From Lachnospiraceae bacterium UBA7093 (lineage in GTDB: Bacteria > Bacillota > Clostridia > Lachnospirales > Lachnospiraceae), in NCBI GenBank assembly GCA_002492465.1, contig DKYT01000038.1, positions 1-59,239 on the forward strand: a stretch of 59,239 nucleotides of DNA, written 5' to 3'. The position numbers and the translations under genes were made by a program. Position 1 is the first letter of the stretch; each line of letters opens with the position of its first letter. Below the pieces are notes generated by a model. It searched no databases. It saw only the letters and a list, made by a program, of their open reading frames with translations, and was not told the DNA's origin. Of the stretch, positions 1-8,474 are shown piece by piece.

Positions 1-98
1 GAGTTATTTGGATTTTAGAAACAAAAAATGCCGTATTTATGCGGCTTGGGGCGTTTCGCAAACGCCTAAATATGGAAGAAACAGAAAGGAGTATGCTC

Positions 99-1865
99 AT
101 GGCTTTTGACGGAATTACCATCGCAGCAATCGTAAAAGAACTGAAAGACAGCCTTACCGGAGGGCGTATTTACAAGATCGCCCAGCCGGAAAACGACGAA
201 CTGCTGCTCACCATAAAAACGGCAGGCGGCGGACAAAAACGGCTCCTCGTCTCCGCCAGCGCATCCCTTCCCCTGCTTTATCTGACGGAGGGAAATAAGC
301 CCAGCCCCATGACGGCTCCGGGCTTTTGTATGCTGCTGCGCAAGCACCTGCAAAACGGAAGAATCACTGACATTTCTCAACCGGGGCTGGAGCGAATCGT
401 CCATTTCCACATTGAACATTTAAACGAAATGGGGGATCTATGCCGCAAAAGACTGGTGGTTGAGCTTATGGGAAAGCACAGCAACATTATCTTTATAGAT
501 GAAAATGACAAGATCATAGACAGCATCAAACACATTTCCGGATTAATCAGTTCCGTCCGGGAGGTGCTTCCAGGGCGAACCTATTTTATACCGGAAACCC
601 AGGAGAAGAAAAACCCCCTTTTTACAGACTTTTCTTCCTTTCAGAAGGCTTTGACAAAGAGCCCTATGCCTATTTACAAGGCGCTCTACGGTTCCTATAC
701 AGGCATCTCTCCTGTCATGGCGCAGGAAATATGCTGCATTGCCGGACAGGACGGAGACGTTTCCACTGCCTTTTTTGCGGAAAGCTCCCACGGCGCCGAA
801 GCCCTTTCCGCTCTTTATCATGCTTTCTCGGATATGATGGAACGGGTAAAGGAATGCCGTTTTAACCCTGTGATCATTTATGAAAATGGTATGCCTGTAG
901 AATTTGCACCTTTCCCTCTTTCTATCTATGGGTCTGCTTCCCAAACGTCCTATTCTTCCATCAGCAGTCTTTTGGAGCAGTATTACGCTCAAAAAAGCGC
1001 CCTTACACGTATTCGCCAGAAGTCTTCCGACCTGCGGCGGATTGTTCAGACGGCGTTAGAGCGAAACATCAAAAAATACGACCTGCAGCTGCGCCAGATG
1101 CAGGACACAGAAAAAAAGGACAAATACCGCGTCTACGGAGAGCTGTTAAACACTTATGGCTATGAAGCAGCCCCCGGCGCAAAATCCTTAGAGGCGCTTA
1201 ACTATTATACCAATGAGAAGATCACCATTCCCCTTGATCCCCTTCTTGGTCCCTCGGAAAACGCAAAAAAGTATTTTGACAAATACGGAAAGCTAAAGCG
1301 TACCTATGATGCCTTATCCGCCCTCACCACCCAGGTAAAGGAGGAAATAGACCATCTGGAATCCATTCAGACGGCGCTGGACATTGCCCTTTTGGAAGAG
1401 GATCTGGTGCAGATCAAGGAAGAACTGATTGCCGGCGGCTACATCCGCCGAAAAGGCGGAAACAAAAAAGTCAGGTTTACCAGCAAGCCCTTTCACTATT
1501 TAAGCAGCGACGGTTTCCATATATATGTAGGCAAAAACAACTATCAGAACGACGAGCTGACCTTTAAATTTGCCTCCGGCGGCGACTGGTGGTTCCACGC
1601 AAAAGGAATCCCCGGCTCTCATGTGATCGTAAAGGCGGACGGCGCAAAGCTCCCCGACCGTACCTTTGAGGAAGCGGCAAGGCTTGCCGCCTACTACTCC
1701 AAAGGGCGGGGACAGGACAAGGTGGAAATCGACTACACGGAAAAGAAAAACGTTAAAAAACCCAACGGAAGCAAGCCTGGCTTTGTGGTTTACTATACCA
1801 ACTATTCCATGATGATCGATTCCGATATTTCCCATTTGAAAACCTATATGCCGGAACACAATTAG
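99..1865 (+). CDS. rqcH: Rqc2 homolog RqcH (NFACT family, ribosome quality control)
   Basis: RqcH binds obstructed 50S subunits carrying peptidyl-tRNA and recruits tRNA-Ala to add C-terminal alanine tails; older annotations call the family fibronectin-binding protein FbpA. The 588-residue protein has the NFACT-N domain first, a long charged coiled coil at about 290-430, and the NFACT-R domain at about 468-588 with the family motif DWWFHAKGIPGSHV. I chose the ATG at 99 because AGAAAGGAG lies 7 bases upstream and the product then begins MAFDG, typical of the family; a reading frame is open from 39. It is one of only three rightward genes here and converges on the coat-like genes. Family assignment is firm. 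Confidence 0.95.
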   Translation: MAFDGITIAAIVKELKDSLTGGRIYKIAQPENDELLLTIKTAGGGQKRLLVSASASLPLLYLTEGNKPSPMTAPGFCMLLRKHLQNGRITDISQPGLERIVHFHIEHLNEMGDLCRKRLVVELMGKHSNIIFIDENDKIIDSIKHISGLISSVREVLPGRTYFIPETQEKKNPLFTDFSSFQKALTKSPMPIYKALYGSYTGISPVMAQEICCIAGQDGDVSTAFFAESSHGAEALSALYHAFSDMMERVKECRFNPVIIYENGMPVEFAPFPLSIYGSASQTSYSSISSLLEQYYAQKSALTRIRQKSSDLRRIVQTALERNIKKYDLQLRQMQDTEKKDKYRVYGELLNTYGYEAAPGAKSLEALNYYTNEKITIPLDPLLGPSENAKKYFDKYGKLKRTYDALSALTTQVKEEIDHLESIQTALDIALLEEDLVQIKEELIAGGYIRRKGGNKKVRFTSKPFHYLSSDGFHIYVGKNNYQNDELTFKFASGGDWWFHAKGIPGSHVIVKADGAKLPDRTFEEAARLAAYYSKGRGQDKVEIDYTEKKNVKKPNGSKPGFVVYYTNYSMMIDSDISHLKTYMPEHN

Positions 1866-1886
1866 ACGCCCGCAAATGCGGGCGTC
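1865..1886. terminator. Bidirectional terminator between convergent genes
   Basis: A perfect 10-bp stem (GACGCCCGCA, loop AA, TGCGGGCGTC) starts at the last base of the rqcH stop codon. It lies between two converging genes and probably serves both. The T-tracts on either side are weak. Confidence 0.75.
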
Positions 1887-1892
1887 TGCCTC

Positions 1893-2153
1893 TTATAAGG
1901 TATTGCTTGTAAACAGGCTCTTCACATGATCTACCTCTGTCTGGGTTGCCTTTGCCGCGGGCACATAGTAAGATTTTTCTCTTGCCAGCTTATAAAGCTC
2001 TTCCTGCGACTGCTCGCAGGTATTTCTGAACTGCTTTAACGTCTGCTTCAACTCCTGATTCTCTGTCTGGGCGATCATTTCTCCAAAACGCACCAACTCT
2101 CCATTGATACCTGTCAGGGTATCCGCTACCATTGTCTTTTCATTCATCTGCAT
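1893..2153 (-). CDS. Small spore coat-like protein (CotF-type fragment)
   Basis: An 86-residue, largely helical protein without signal peptide. The middle contains a Glu/Gln-rich helix and the C-terminal part carries YYVPAAKATQTEVDHVK, which resembles the C-terminal part of coat F-type proteins found as short ORFs in Clostridia. The start is supported by AGGAGG eight bases upstream of the ATG. It lies 12 bases downstream of another small protein of similar character, so the two are probably cotranscribed. A role in the spore coat is inferred from similarity and from the sporulation genes around it; it could equally be a ferritin-like helical protein of unknown role. Confidence 0.7.
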   Translation of the reverse strand: MQMNEKTMVADTLTGINGELVRFGEMIAQTENQELKQTLKQFRNTCEQSQEELYKLAREKSYYVPAAKATQTEVDHVKSLFTSNTL

Positions 2154-2165
2154 CTTTTTTCCCTC

Positions 2166-2351
2166 CTACTGCAAAAACTTCATCAACTGATTTTTGTTAT
2201 CCATTGCTGACTTAGCGCCTTTTTCAAAGAACTGCTTAACCTGTGCGTCCGTTGCACAGGATGCATATTCCTTCATTTTGCAGTGTGTTACATCGTAACC
2301 GCCGATCAGGTGACGCAGGTTCTGTAAATCCAATTCTGATAAATTTGCCAT
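2166..2351 (-). CDS. Small helical protein, possible coat partner
   Basis: A 61-residue protein (MANLSELDLQNLRHLIGGYD...) with two predicted helices and two Cys residues (HCKMKEYASCATD). It is preceded by a strong AGGAGG at good spacing, so it is very likely translated. It is the first gene of a two-gene unit with the CotF-like gene at 1893-2153. The pair resembles the N- and C-terminal halves of a CotF or ferritin-like fold split over two ORFs; that is inference. No catalytic motif is visible. Confidence 0.65.
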   Translation of the reverse strand: MANLSELDLQNLRHLIGGYDVTHCKMKEYASCATDAQVKQFFEKGAKSAMDNKNQLMKFLQ

Positions 2352-2427
2352 AAAAAATACCTCCTGAAAATATTGTCTTATCCGACGTATTTATTATTTC
2401 CAGAAGGTTTTATTCTATACTGTCAAT

Positions 2428-4245
2428 TTATTCATCAAGCCAGTAATCTTCATCATTTTCATCTAAATCATCTTTTTCCCTTTTATAAGCGGGCGCAGTC
2501 GTTTTTTGTACATTATTTTGCTTTATTTTAGGAACAGTCTTTGTTTTTTGACGCTCTTTCGGGCTGGATGCTTTCTTTTTTGAAACCTTTCTCTTTTTGC
2601 CGCCTTCAGATTTCATAATTCCAAACTTTTTCGCAATGCCAATCATCATGTGCCCTTTGGGCATACCGCGCATTTCCTCCTCAGACACGGCGTGCCAGCG
2701 AATGATCAAAACGAAATAAATGATTGCGCCCAGGCAGATGGCGACCGCAAGAGCAAGGATGTTAATCCTGAACAGATAATAAAGACCCTGATATACGCCA
2801 AATGCCACGCCGCCCATAACAGCGGAAGCAAGTATGGGTCTTAAGAAAGTTCTGTTCAGTTCCTGGCTGTATTTCAAATATTTGTGCACCGAGATCTGGT
2901 TCAACACACAGAGAATCAGCACATACAGTACCGTTGAAAACACATAATAATAAAGCGTGTATTTTTCATCCAAAAACAGCATCATAGCGACCATAACTCC
3001 CGCATGAAGAAGCACTGCCGCCGTTGCATTGATAATCGGTGTCTTCATTCTTCCGATGGACTGGAGAATTGCCTGGGTAATCGTAGATAAGGCATAGAGA
3101 ACAATGCTTACAGCCATACAGGAAAGCAGTGCGGAAGAAATATCCAAAGTGTCCGGCTGGTGAAAAATGACCATCATAATCGGCTTTGCCAGCACACCGA
3201 TCCCTACTGCACAGGGAATGGAAATGAGCATAGTCGCCTTAATCGCCTTTGCCACCTTTCCCCGCACGCCGGAAAGCCTCCCCTTCACAAAGTCGCTGGA
3301 AATACCGGGGATTAAAGCTGTTGCCATGGAGGAAGCAATGGCAATAGGGATGTTGGAAATCTTGGTGCCCTTCGCCACTGCGCTTAAATCTGTGGCAACC
3401 AAAGCTTCTTCCATCTTTTTCACATCCATCATGATATGCTGATAGATGGTGTTGTCAAGAAATGTGTTAATATTATAAATGCCTGTACTGATAATAAACG
3501 GGGTGACTACCATTAAAATCATTTTGAAAATATCTTTATAGGATTCATCTGTATGACCGGTATCCCGCTCCACTCTTTTCCGGATGGTCTTCCGGTTCAG
3601 CCCGTATACGCCCGCCATAAACAGGAGTCCTGCCAGAACGCCTGCGCCGGTTCCTATGGTTCCGCCTGCCGCGCCGTAAGAAGCGCGCATGGTAGCATCC
3701 CCCTCCGCCGCCATCTGAACCAGCACATAAGCCATCCCAATACTTGCCGCCGCATTTACAATCTGCTCCAGGATCTGGGATACGGAAGTTTGCAGCATGG
3801 TTTTGTGCGCCTGAAAATAACCTCTCAGAACCCCCAGAATGCCGCTGAAAAAGATGGTAGGCGCAAGAATCTTAAGGGGCAGAACGGCGCTTTCCATGTT
3901 CACCAAAAGCCCAGCTCCGAAAAACACAAATAAGCTGGCAATACCACCTACTACCAGCACATAAATAAACGCGCAGCAAAATATCCTGTGCGCATTTCGA
4001 TATTCCTTTGTGGCAAGCCGCTGTGCAATAACCTTGGAAACCGCCGAGGGAATGCTGTAGGACGAAATCAGCAGCACAATGCTGTAAGCATAATAGGCGC
4101 TGTTATAATATCCGTTCCCCTCATCTCCGATAATCGCTACCAGGGGCGTATTATAGAGAAGTCCGATAATGCGGCAGATGATTCCGGCAGTAGCCAGAAT
4201 CCCTGCCTGCAATATAAAACTGTCTTTTCTTTTTTTATCCGGCAT
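2428..4245 (-). CDS. SpoVB-like polysaccharide/lipid II-type flippase (MOP family)
   Basis: A 605-residue integral membrane protein of the MOP/PST exporter superfamily, which includes SpoVB, MurJ and Wzx. The first 530 residues or so contain about 14 hydrophobic segments, with the family-like opening GILATAGIICRIIGLLYNTP and a loop with charged residues near 225-235. The family exports undecaprenyl-linked sugars during wall or cortex synthesis. An unusual tail of about 65 residues follows the last membrane segment: first strongly basic (KKRKVSKKKASS), then acidic (DDLDENDEDYWLDE). It starts 21 bases after glgA ends and is probably cotranscribed with it. Whether it is the sporulation SpoVB or a paralog cannot be settled here. 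Confidence 0.88.
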   Translation of the reverse strand: MPDKKRKDSFILQAGILATAGIICRIIGLLYNTPLVAIIGDEGNGYYNSAYYAYSIVLLISSYSIPSAVSKVIAQRLATKEYRNAHRIFCCAFIYVLVVGGIASLFVFFGAGLLVNMESAVLPLKILAPTIFFSGILGVLRGYFQAHKTMLQTSVSQILEQIVNAAASIGMAYVLVQMAAEGDATMRASYGAAGGTIGTGAGVLAGLLFMAGVYGLNRKTIRKRVERDTGHTDESYKDIFKMILMVVTPFIISTGIYNINTFLDNTIYQHIMMDVKKMEEALVATDLSAVAKGTKISNIPIAIASSMATALIPGISSDFVKGRLSGVRGKVAKAIKATMLISIPCAVGIGVLAKPIMMVIFHQPDTLDISSALLSCMAVSIVLYALSTITQAILQSIGRMKTPIINATAAVLLHAGVMVAMMLFLDEKYTLYYYVFSTVLYVLILCVLNQISVHKYLKYSQELNRTFLRPILASAVMGGVAFGVYQGLYYLFRINILALAVAICLGAIIYFVLIIRWHAVSEEEMRGMPKGHMMIGIAKKFGIMKSEGGKKRKVSKKKASSPKERQKTKTVPKIKQNNVQKTTAPAYKREKDDLDENDEDYWLDE

Positions 4246-4266
4246 TACCGTTACGCTCCAAAATTT

Positions 4267-5712
4267 CTATCCGATCAGCCAGTCGTACATCTCCTGATAT
4301 TTTGCCGCCGAAACATTCCATGAGAAATCAGCCGCCATAGCACGATCCACAATCTTATTCCATTCGCGCTTTTTGTCGTAGAATACATGCTCAGCATAGC
4401 GGATTATCCCCAGCATCTCATGGGCATTATAGTTCACAAAGGAAAAGCCCGTTCCTGTACTCTCATATTCATTATATGGCATAACTGTATCTTTCAGTCC
4501 GCCTGTTTCTCTGACGATAGGAACCGTGCCATAGCGAAGACTCATCAGCTGGCTTAAACCGCAGGGTTCAAACAGCGAAGGCATCAAAAAAGCATCGCAT
4601 GCCGCATAAATCTTATGGGACAATGCTTCCGAATAGTAAATGTTAGCAGAAACCTTATCGTTGTATTTCCAGTCAAAATGACGGAACATATTCTCATAGC
4701 GCTCTTCGCCTGTGCCCAAAACCACGATCTGCACGTTATCCTGACACAATTCATCCATAATGTATGCGATCAGGTCAAAGCCCTTCTGGTCAGTCAGCCT
4801 GGACACAATTCCGATCATAAATTTCCGGTCATCCTGATCCAGCCCTAATTCCGCCTGCAGCGCCCGTTTATTCCTGATCTTTTCCTTGCGGAAATTCACC
4901 GCATTATATTTGAATTCTATATATTTGTCTGTTTCCGGATTGAATTCATCATAATCAATACCGTTTACAATGCCCCGCAGGGAATTTGACCTTGCCCGAA
5001 GCAGTCCGTCCAACTGCTCGCCGTAGAATTTGGTTTTGATCTCCTCCGCATAGGTGTTGCTCACCGTGGTGATGGCATCGGCATAGACAAGTCCGCCTTT
5101 CAGCAAATTCGCATCCTTATATAACTCCAGCTTATCAGGGGTAAAATAATAAGGAGGCAGTCCAGTGATATCCTGCACCTCAGGGATGCTCCATTTTCCC
5201 TGGAACTTCAGGTTATGAATGGTCATAACCGCCTTTATCCCACGATAAAACTCGCTTCCCTGAAAACGTTCCTTTAAATATACCGGAATCAAGCCGGTCT
5301 GCCAGTCATGACAGTGAATCAGATCCGGCCTGAAATCAATCACCGGCAGAATCGACAACGCCGCCTTTGAGAAGAAAGCGTACTTCTCAATTTCAAACAA
5401 CGCGTTATCGCTGTATGGTTTAAATCCGTTGAAAAACATCTCATTGTCGATAAAGTAATACTTAACCCCGTCAACCTCTGCATACATAATACCTACGTAT
5501 TCATTCTTCCAATGGAAATCCATATAAAAATGAGTCACATAGCTCATTTTATCCTTCATTTCCTGCGTCATGCAGGTATATTTGGGAAGAATGACACGCA
5601 CATCAAAATACTTCTTATCAATACATTTAGGCAGTGATCCCACTACATCGGCAAGACCGCCTGTCTTAATAAAAGGAACTCCCTCTGACGCGACAAAAAG
5701 AATCTTTTTCAT
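4267..5712 (-). CDS. glgA: Glycogen synthase (ADP-glucose type)
   Basis: Transfers glucose from ADP-glucose to the non-reducing end of growing alpha-1,4-glucan. The 481-residue GT5 protein shows the N-terminal KTGGLADVVGSLPK ADP-glucose loop, HCHDWQTGL in the first Rossmann half, GIVSRLTDQKGFD at the domain junction, and SLFEPCGLSQLMSLRYG with the retaining-transferase E-x7-E arrangement. The ATG at 5712 follows GGAGG by 7 bases; an in-frame GTG directly upstream is only 4 bases from it and is less likely. No glgB, glgC or glgD lies nearby, so this copy is separated from the rest of glycogen metabolism. A promoter with an overlapping dyad lies just upstream. Confidence 0.95.
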   Translation of the reverse strand: MKKILFVASEGVPFIKTGGLADVVGSLPKCIDKKYFDVRVILPKYTCMTQEMKDKMSYVTHFYMDFHWKNEYVGIMYAEVDGVKYYFIDNEMFFNGFKPYSDNALFEIEKYAFFSKAALSILPVIDFRPDLIHCHDWQTGLIPVYLKERFQGSEFYRGIKAVMTIHNLKFQGKWSIPEVQDITGLPPYYFTPDKLELYKDANLLKGGLVYADAITTVSNTYAEEIKTKFYGEQLDGLLRARSNSLRGIVNGIDYDEFNPETDKYIEFKYNAVNFRKEKIRNKRALQAELGLDQDDRKFMIGIVSRLTDQKGFDLIAYIMDELCQDNVQIVVLGTGEERYENMFRHFDWKYNDKVSANIYYSEALSHKIYAACDAFLMPSLFEPCGLSQLMSLRYGTVPIVRETGGLKDTVMPYNEYESTGTGFSFVNYNAHEMLGIIRYAEHVFYDKKREWNKIVDRAMAADFSWNVSAAKYQEMYDWLIG

Positions 5713-5730
5713 CACAAACCCTCCAATTAA

Positions 5731-5755
5731 TGTTGTTATACAGTATTATACAACA
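5731..5755. promoter_or_regulatory. Dyad overlapping the glgA -10 region (candidate operator)
   Basis: TGTTG-TATA and TATA-CAACA half sites form an imperfect 25-base dyad that covers the -10 box TATAAT of the glgA promoter. This placement suits a repressor. The binding protein is unknown. Confidence 0.4.
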
Positions 5756-5773
5756 TCCCTTCCTTCAATTAAA
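5745..5773 (-). promoter_or_regulatory. glgA promoter
   Basis: Minus-strand -10 TATAAT (5745-5750) and weak -35 TTTAAT (5768-5773) separated by 17 bases, about 30 bases from the glgA start codon. Confidence 0.55.
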
Positions 5774-5793
5774 GAAGAATTTGCAAAATAATA

Positions 5794-5807
5794 GCTCCGC
5801 AAGGAGC
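5794..5807 (-). terminator. Terminator-like hairpin after the Spo0A-type gene
   Basis: The stem GCTCC/GGAGC with a 4-base loop is followed on the minus strand by the T-rich TATTATTTT. It lies about 100 bases downstream of the gene ending at 5911, after two hairpin repeats. Confidence 0.5.
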
Positions 5808-5834
5808 AATTCCCTGCGAAGCTTATATATTACA

Positions 5835-5864
5835 ATAAGCTGGCTCGCGGAGCGTGACAGCGTT
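5835..5864. repeat. Intergenic palindromic repeat, copy 1
   Basis: Member of the 30-bp hairpin family described under the copy at 10658. Here the outer stem reads GCTG/CAGC where most copies have GCCG/CGGC. Both strands of the stem changed together, which supports selection on the hairpin. Confidence 0.75.
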
Positions 5865-5870
5865 TGTTAG

Positions 5871-5900
5871 ATAAGCCGGCTCGCAAAGCGTGGCGGCGTT
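5871..5900. repeat. Intergenic palindromic repeat, copy 2
   Basis: Second copy, six bases from copy 1 and in the same orientation: ATAAGCCGGCTCGC, loop AAA, then GCGTGGCGGCGTT. It lies 10 bases from the stop codon of the Spo0A-type gene. Confidence 0.85.
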
Positions 5901-5910
5901 CGTTTTCATT

Positions 5911-6429
5911 CTAGCGGTACTGGAGTCTGATCTTATCCGCAATCAGTGCAATGAACTCCGAATTGGTAGGTTTCCCTTTTCCTGTGTTGATGGTATAGCC
6001 AAACAAAGCGTCCAGCGTTTCCATCCTTCCCCGGTTCCATGCCACTTCAATGGCATGTCTGATGGCTCTCTCCACACGGCTTGCAGTGGTCTGGTTCTTT
6101 CTTGCAATGGTGGGGTAAAGCACCTTGGTAATGGATCCCAGCATGTCAGGATCCTCCACCGACATCATGATCGCCTCCCGTAAGTACTGATACCCTTTGA
6201 TATGTGCCGGAACGCCGATCTCATGAATCATGTCCGTTACGTCTCTCTCCAAATTATAGCTGAGCTTCTTGTCCGCTTCCTTTTCGCCTTCTTTGGGCAA
6301 AGTAAGTTTACTGCCGGAGGGTACTGTTATCATGATTTGGAATTCTCTGTTCATATGTATGAGTTCTCCCAAAATCTTATATACCTTTTCTGTATCCTCA
6401 ATCGTCGATAAATTTAACTGCTCCATCAT
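5911..6429 (-). CDS. Spo0A C-terminal DNA-binding domain protein lacking a receiver
   Basis: A 172-residue protein whose C-terminal 115 residues or so are a clear Spo0A effector domain. Recognisable blocks are IHEIGVPAHIKGYQYLREAI, LGSITKVLYPTIARK, the recognition-helix region TTASRVERAIRHAIEVAW, and FGYTINTGKGKPTNSEFIA. The N-terminal 55 residues are a short helical region (IEDTEKVYKILGELIHMNREF) and not a phospho-receiver: the usual 120-residue CheY-like domain and its Asp are absent. It should therefore bind 0A-box DNA without phosphorylation control. It has its own sigma-A-type promoter. Two adjacent ATGs are possible starts; the second (6426) has the better spacing to GGAGG. Whether a full Spo0A exists elsewhere is unknown from this window. 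Confidence 0.9.
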   Translation of the reverse strand: MMEQLNLSTIEDTEKVYKILGELIHMNREFQIMITVPSGSKLTLPKEGEKEADKKLSYNLERDVTDMIHEIGVPAHIKGYQYLREAIMMSVEDPDMLGSITKVLYPTIARKNQTTASRVERAIRHAIEVAWNRGRMETLDALFGYTINTGKGKPTNSEFIALIADKIRLQYR

Positions 6430-6464
6430 TTTCCCTCCATTTTTCCAAATATTGCTATGAAGTT

Positions 6465-6493
6465 ATTATAAAATACATGATGTGCCGCTTCAA
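6465..6493 (-). promoter_or_regulatory. Promoter of the Spo0A-type gene
   Basis: Minus-strand TTGAAG (6488-6493), 17-base spacer, perfect TATAAT (6465-6470), about 35 bases upstream of the start codon. This is a vegetative sigma-A type. Confidence 0.7.
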
Positions 6494-6532
6494 CTGTCAT
6501 TCATCGCGCAATTTTTAGCAGAAATTTTTCCT

Positions 6533-7423
6533 TTAGTCATTGGGTCTTTGATAAAACCTTCCCGTGATCTGCTCGGTTTTTACATTGTTGATAAATGCAT
6601 GGGGATCTACTTCCCGGATTTTAGACACTACTTTCCGGATCTCGTCACTCCCCACCACCGAATAAAGCATATTACACTCCTGCTTCCGATAACAGCCCGT
6701 TCCCTTAAACAGGGTGGCATCGTGGTTTGTGATGTTCCGAATCTCCTCGTAAACCGCATCAGGCTGTTCCGTGATAATAAACAGCGTCTGCTTTTGGTAA
6801 CGTTTATAGAGGGCATGGAGCACCTGGGTGGAGGTAAACTGGAAGATAATGGAATAGAGCGCCTCGTTCCAGCCAAAAAGGCTTCCTGCAATCAACAGCA
6901 CAACCACATTGGCGCCGAAAATATAATTCCAGGTATCCACGCCATATTTTTCGGAAAAAAATATGGCAATAAAATCCGTTCCCCCGCTGGTGGCATTTGC
7001 AAACAGGCACAAGCTGATGGCAAAGGCGTTGATAATACCGCCAAAAACGCACACAAGCAAAATATCATGGGTCACCGGATAACCCGGCAGAATATCCGTA
7101 AGTATACCGGACAATACGATCATCAGACAGGAATAGCCTGTAAATTTTTTCCCGATAAATTTAAAGCTGATAAAAACAGGAAAGGCGTTCAGGATAAGGT
7201 TCACAATTGTAAAGGGAATCTCCACCTGCCAGAATTCCCATGCAATCTGCTGGATCAGCAAAGTAACCCCGTTAAAACCGCCGGGGATTAGATTTCCCGC
7301 ACGTATAAAGCTTTTGATATTCATTGCCATAATGCAGGAAGCAAGCACAATGAGAACAAGTCTTTTTCCTTCCTTAAGCATCTGGCTTTCAAATTTTTGT
7401 TTCACTTTGGATTGTAGGTTCAT
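6533..7423 (-). CDS. YitT family membrane protein (DUF161 + DUF2179)
   Basis: A 296-residue protein with five or six hydrophobic segments in the first 190 residues, including FIRAGNLIPGGFNGVTLLIQ and the family signature ATSGGTDFIA, followed by a soluble DUF2179 domain at about 215-290 (QKQTLFIITEQPDAVYEEI ... GCYRKQECNMLYSVV). The molecular function of YitT proteins is not established. It starts one base after the S66 peptidase gene stops, so the two are in one operon, probably with the LytTR regulator upstream. Family call is firm, function open. Confidence 0.9.
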   Translation of the reverse strand: MNLQSKVKQKFESQMLKEGKRLVLIVLASCIMAMNIKSFIRAGNLIPGGFNGVTLLIQQIAWEFWQVEIPFTIVNLILNAFPVFISFKFIGKKFTGYSCLMIVLSGILTDILPGYPVTHDILLVCVFGGIINAFAISLCLFANATSGGTDFIAIFFSEKYGVDTWNYIFGANVVVLLIAGSLFGWNEALYSIIFQFTSTQVLHALYKRYQKQTLFIITEQPDAVYEEIRNITNHDATLFKGTGCYRKQECNMLYSVVGSDEIRKVVSKIREVDPHAFINNVKTEQITGRFYQRPND

Positions 7424-7424
7424 A

Positions 7425-8474
7425 TTATCGATACTCCATCTGAATCTGTAAACTGTTTCCCTCTGCTTTTATGTTTGCCACGCTTCCGCTTACCAAAGGC
7501 ATCATCGGCGGAAGATGTCCCAAATCCGCGTCCATAATCACCGGAATTTTATGTCGTCTTGCCACAGGCAGCACCGCCTCATACTGGTCAAGTCCCATCT
7601 GGTTCTCCCCAAAACACAAAGGACGTCCAATCAGAAATCCTTTTATATGCCGGAACCAGCCTGCGTGCTCCATCTGCCACATTGCCCTTCGGATACCGAA
7701 AACACTCAAATCACATGCCTCCAAAAACCATAGCAAGCCGTCCTCACGGTATTTTTCGGCAAAGTTCTCCACACGGTCGAAGGAAGTTCCCAGAAGATTG
7801 ACCAGGCAGTCCATGCAGCCGCCGATTAACCGTCCCTGCATCTTAATCTGATGCTGCTCCGCCATAACTCCCCGGGCATCCGGCGCATAAAGCCTCAGCC
7901 GAAGAGACTCCCGGCACTGATAAGGGGCTAAAGGATGCTCTTCGTCCTTTATACCTTCTTTTTCCCAGGTTCCATAGCTGCCCACCTGTCTTCTTTTTCC
8001 CTCCAGCAATTCCATAGCGTCTGTCAGACAGGGATGCCATGGCTCCATCCCAAAGGAGCCTGCGCAGGGGCCGTAAATTGACGCCGTGTCGCACAAAGTA
8101 TTCAGCAGAAAGGTCATATTGGTATTGTCCGAATACCCCATAAACCACTTGGGCGGAGCATTTTTCACCGCCTCGAAATCCACATGCTCCAGAATCTCGC
8201 ACATCAGCTCTCCCCCGCCGCAGGAAATCAGACAGTCATTGGACTTACTTACATAATACGCCGTAAGCTCCCTGCCGCATGCCTCCGGCGTACTGCTGAT
8301 TCCTATGCCCTCCTGCTTATAGCAGTTGGGACCGGGATCCAGCCGGTACCCCATCGCCTTCCACTTCCTCTGGGCATTGTCAAAAGCGGTTTTGTAAGGT
8401 TCCATTGCGCATCCAAAGGAAGGCGCAGGAAAGCCTATGGTTCCCTTTTCCTTTAAGAACTCCGGATATTTCAT
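7425..8474 (-). CDS. S66 family serine peptidase (LD-carboxypeptidase / MccF-like)
   Basis: S66 enzymes cleave L,D bonds in muropeptides or detoxify microcin-like peptidyl adenylates. The 349-residue protein carries the nucleophile elbow MGYSDNTNMTF (Ser near 115), the Glu of the triad in LLWFLEACD, and the His in MDADLGHLPPMMP, in the usual order and spacing. There is no signal peptide, so it acts in the cytosol. GGAGGGG precedes the start. It sits 20 bases after the LytTR gene and directly before the yitT-like gene, suggesting a three-gene unit. Its length and cytosolic location fit the MccF branch as well as LdcA. Confidence 0.9.
   Translation of the reverse strand: MKYPEFLKEKGTIGFPAPSFGCAMEPYKTAFDNAQRKWKAMGYRLDPGPNCYKQEGIGISSTPEACGRELTAYYVSKSNDCLISCGGGELMCEILEHVDFEAVKNAPPKWFMGYSDNTNMTFLLNTLCDTASIYGPCAGSFGMEPWHPCLTDAMELLEGKRRQVGSYGTWEKEGIKDEEHPLAPYQCRESLRLRLYAPDARGVMAEQHQIKMQGRLIGGCMDCLVNLLGTSFDRVENFAEKYREDGLLWFLEACDLSVFGIRRAMWQMEHAGWFRHIKGFLIGRPLCFGENQMGLDQYEAVLPVARRHKIPVIMDADLGHLPPMMPLVSGSVANIKAEGNSLQIQMEYR

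Noticed and set aside
6482..7291. Rightward open frame of 269 codons opposite the yitT-like gene
   Set aside because: The leftward frame has clear YitT signatures and operon context; the opposite one has none.
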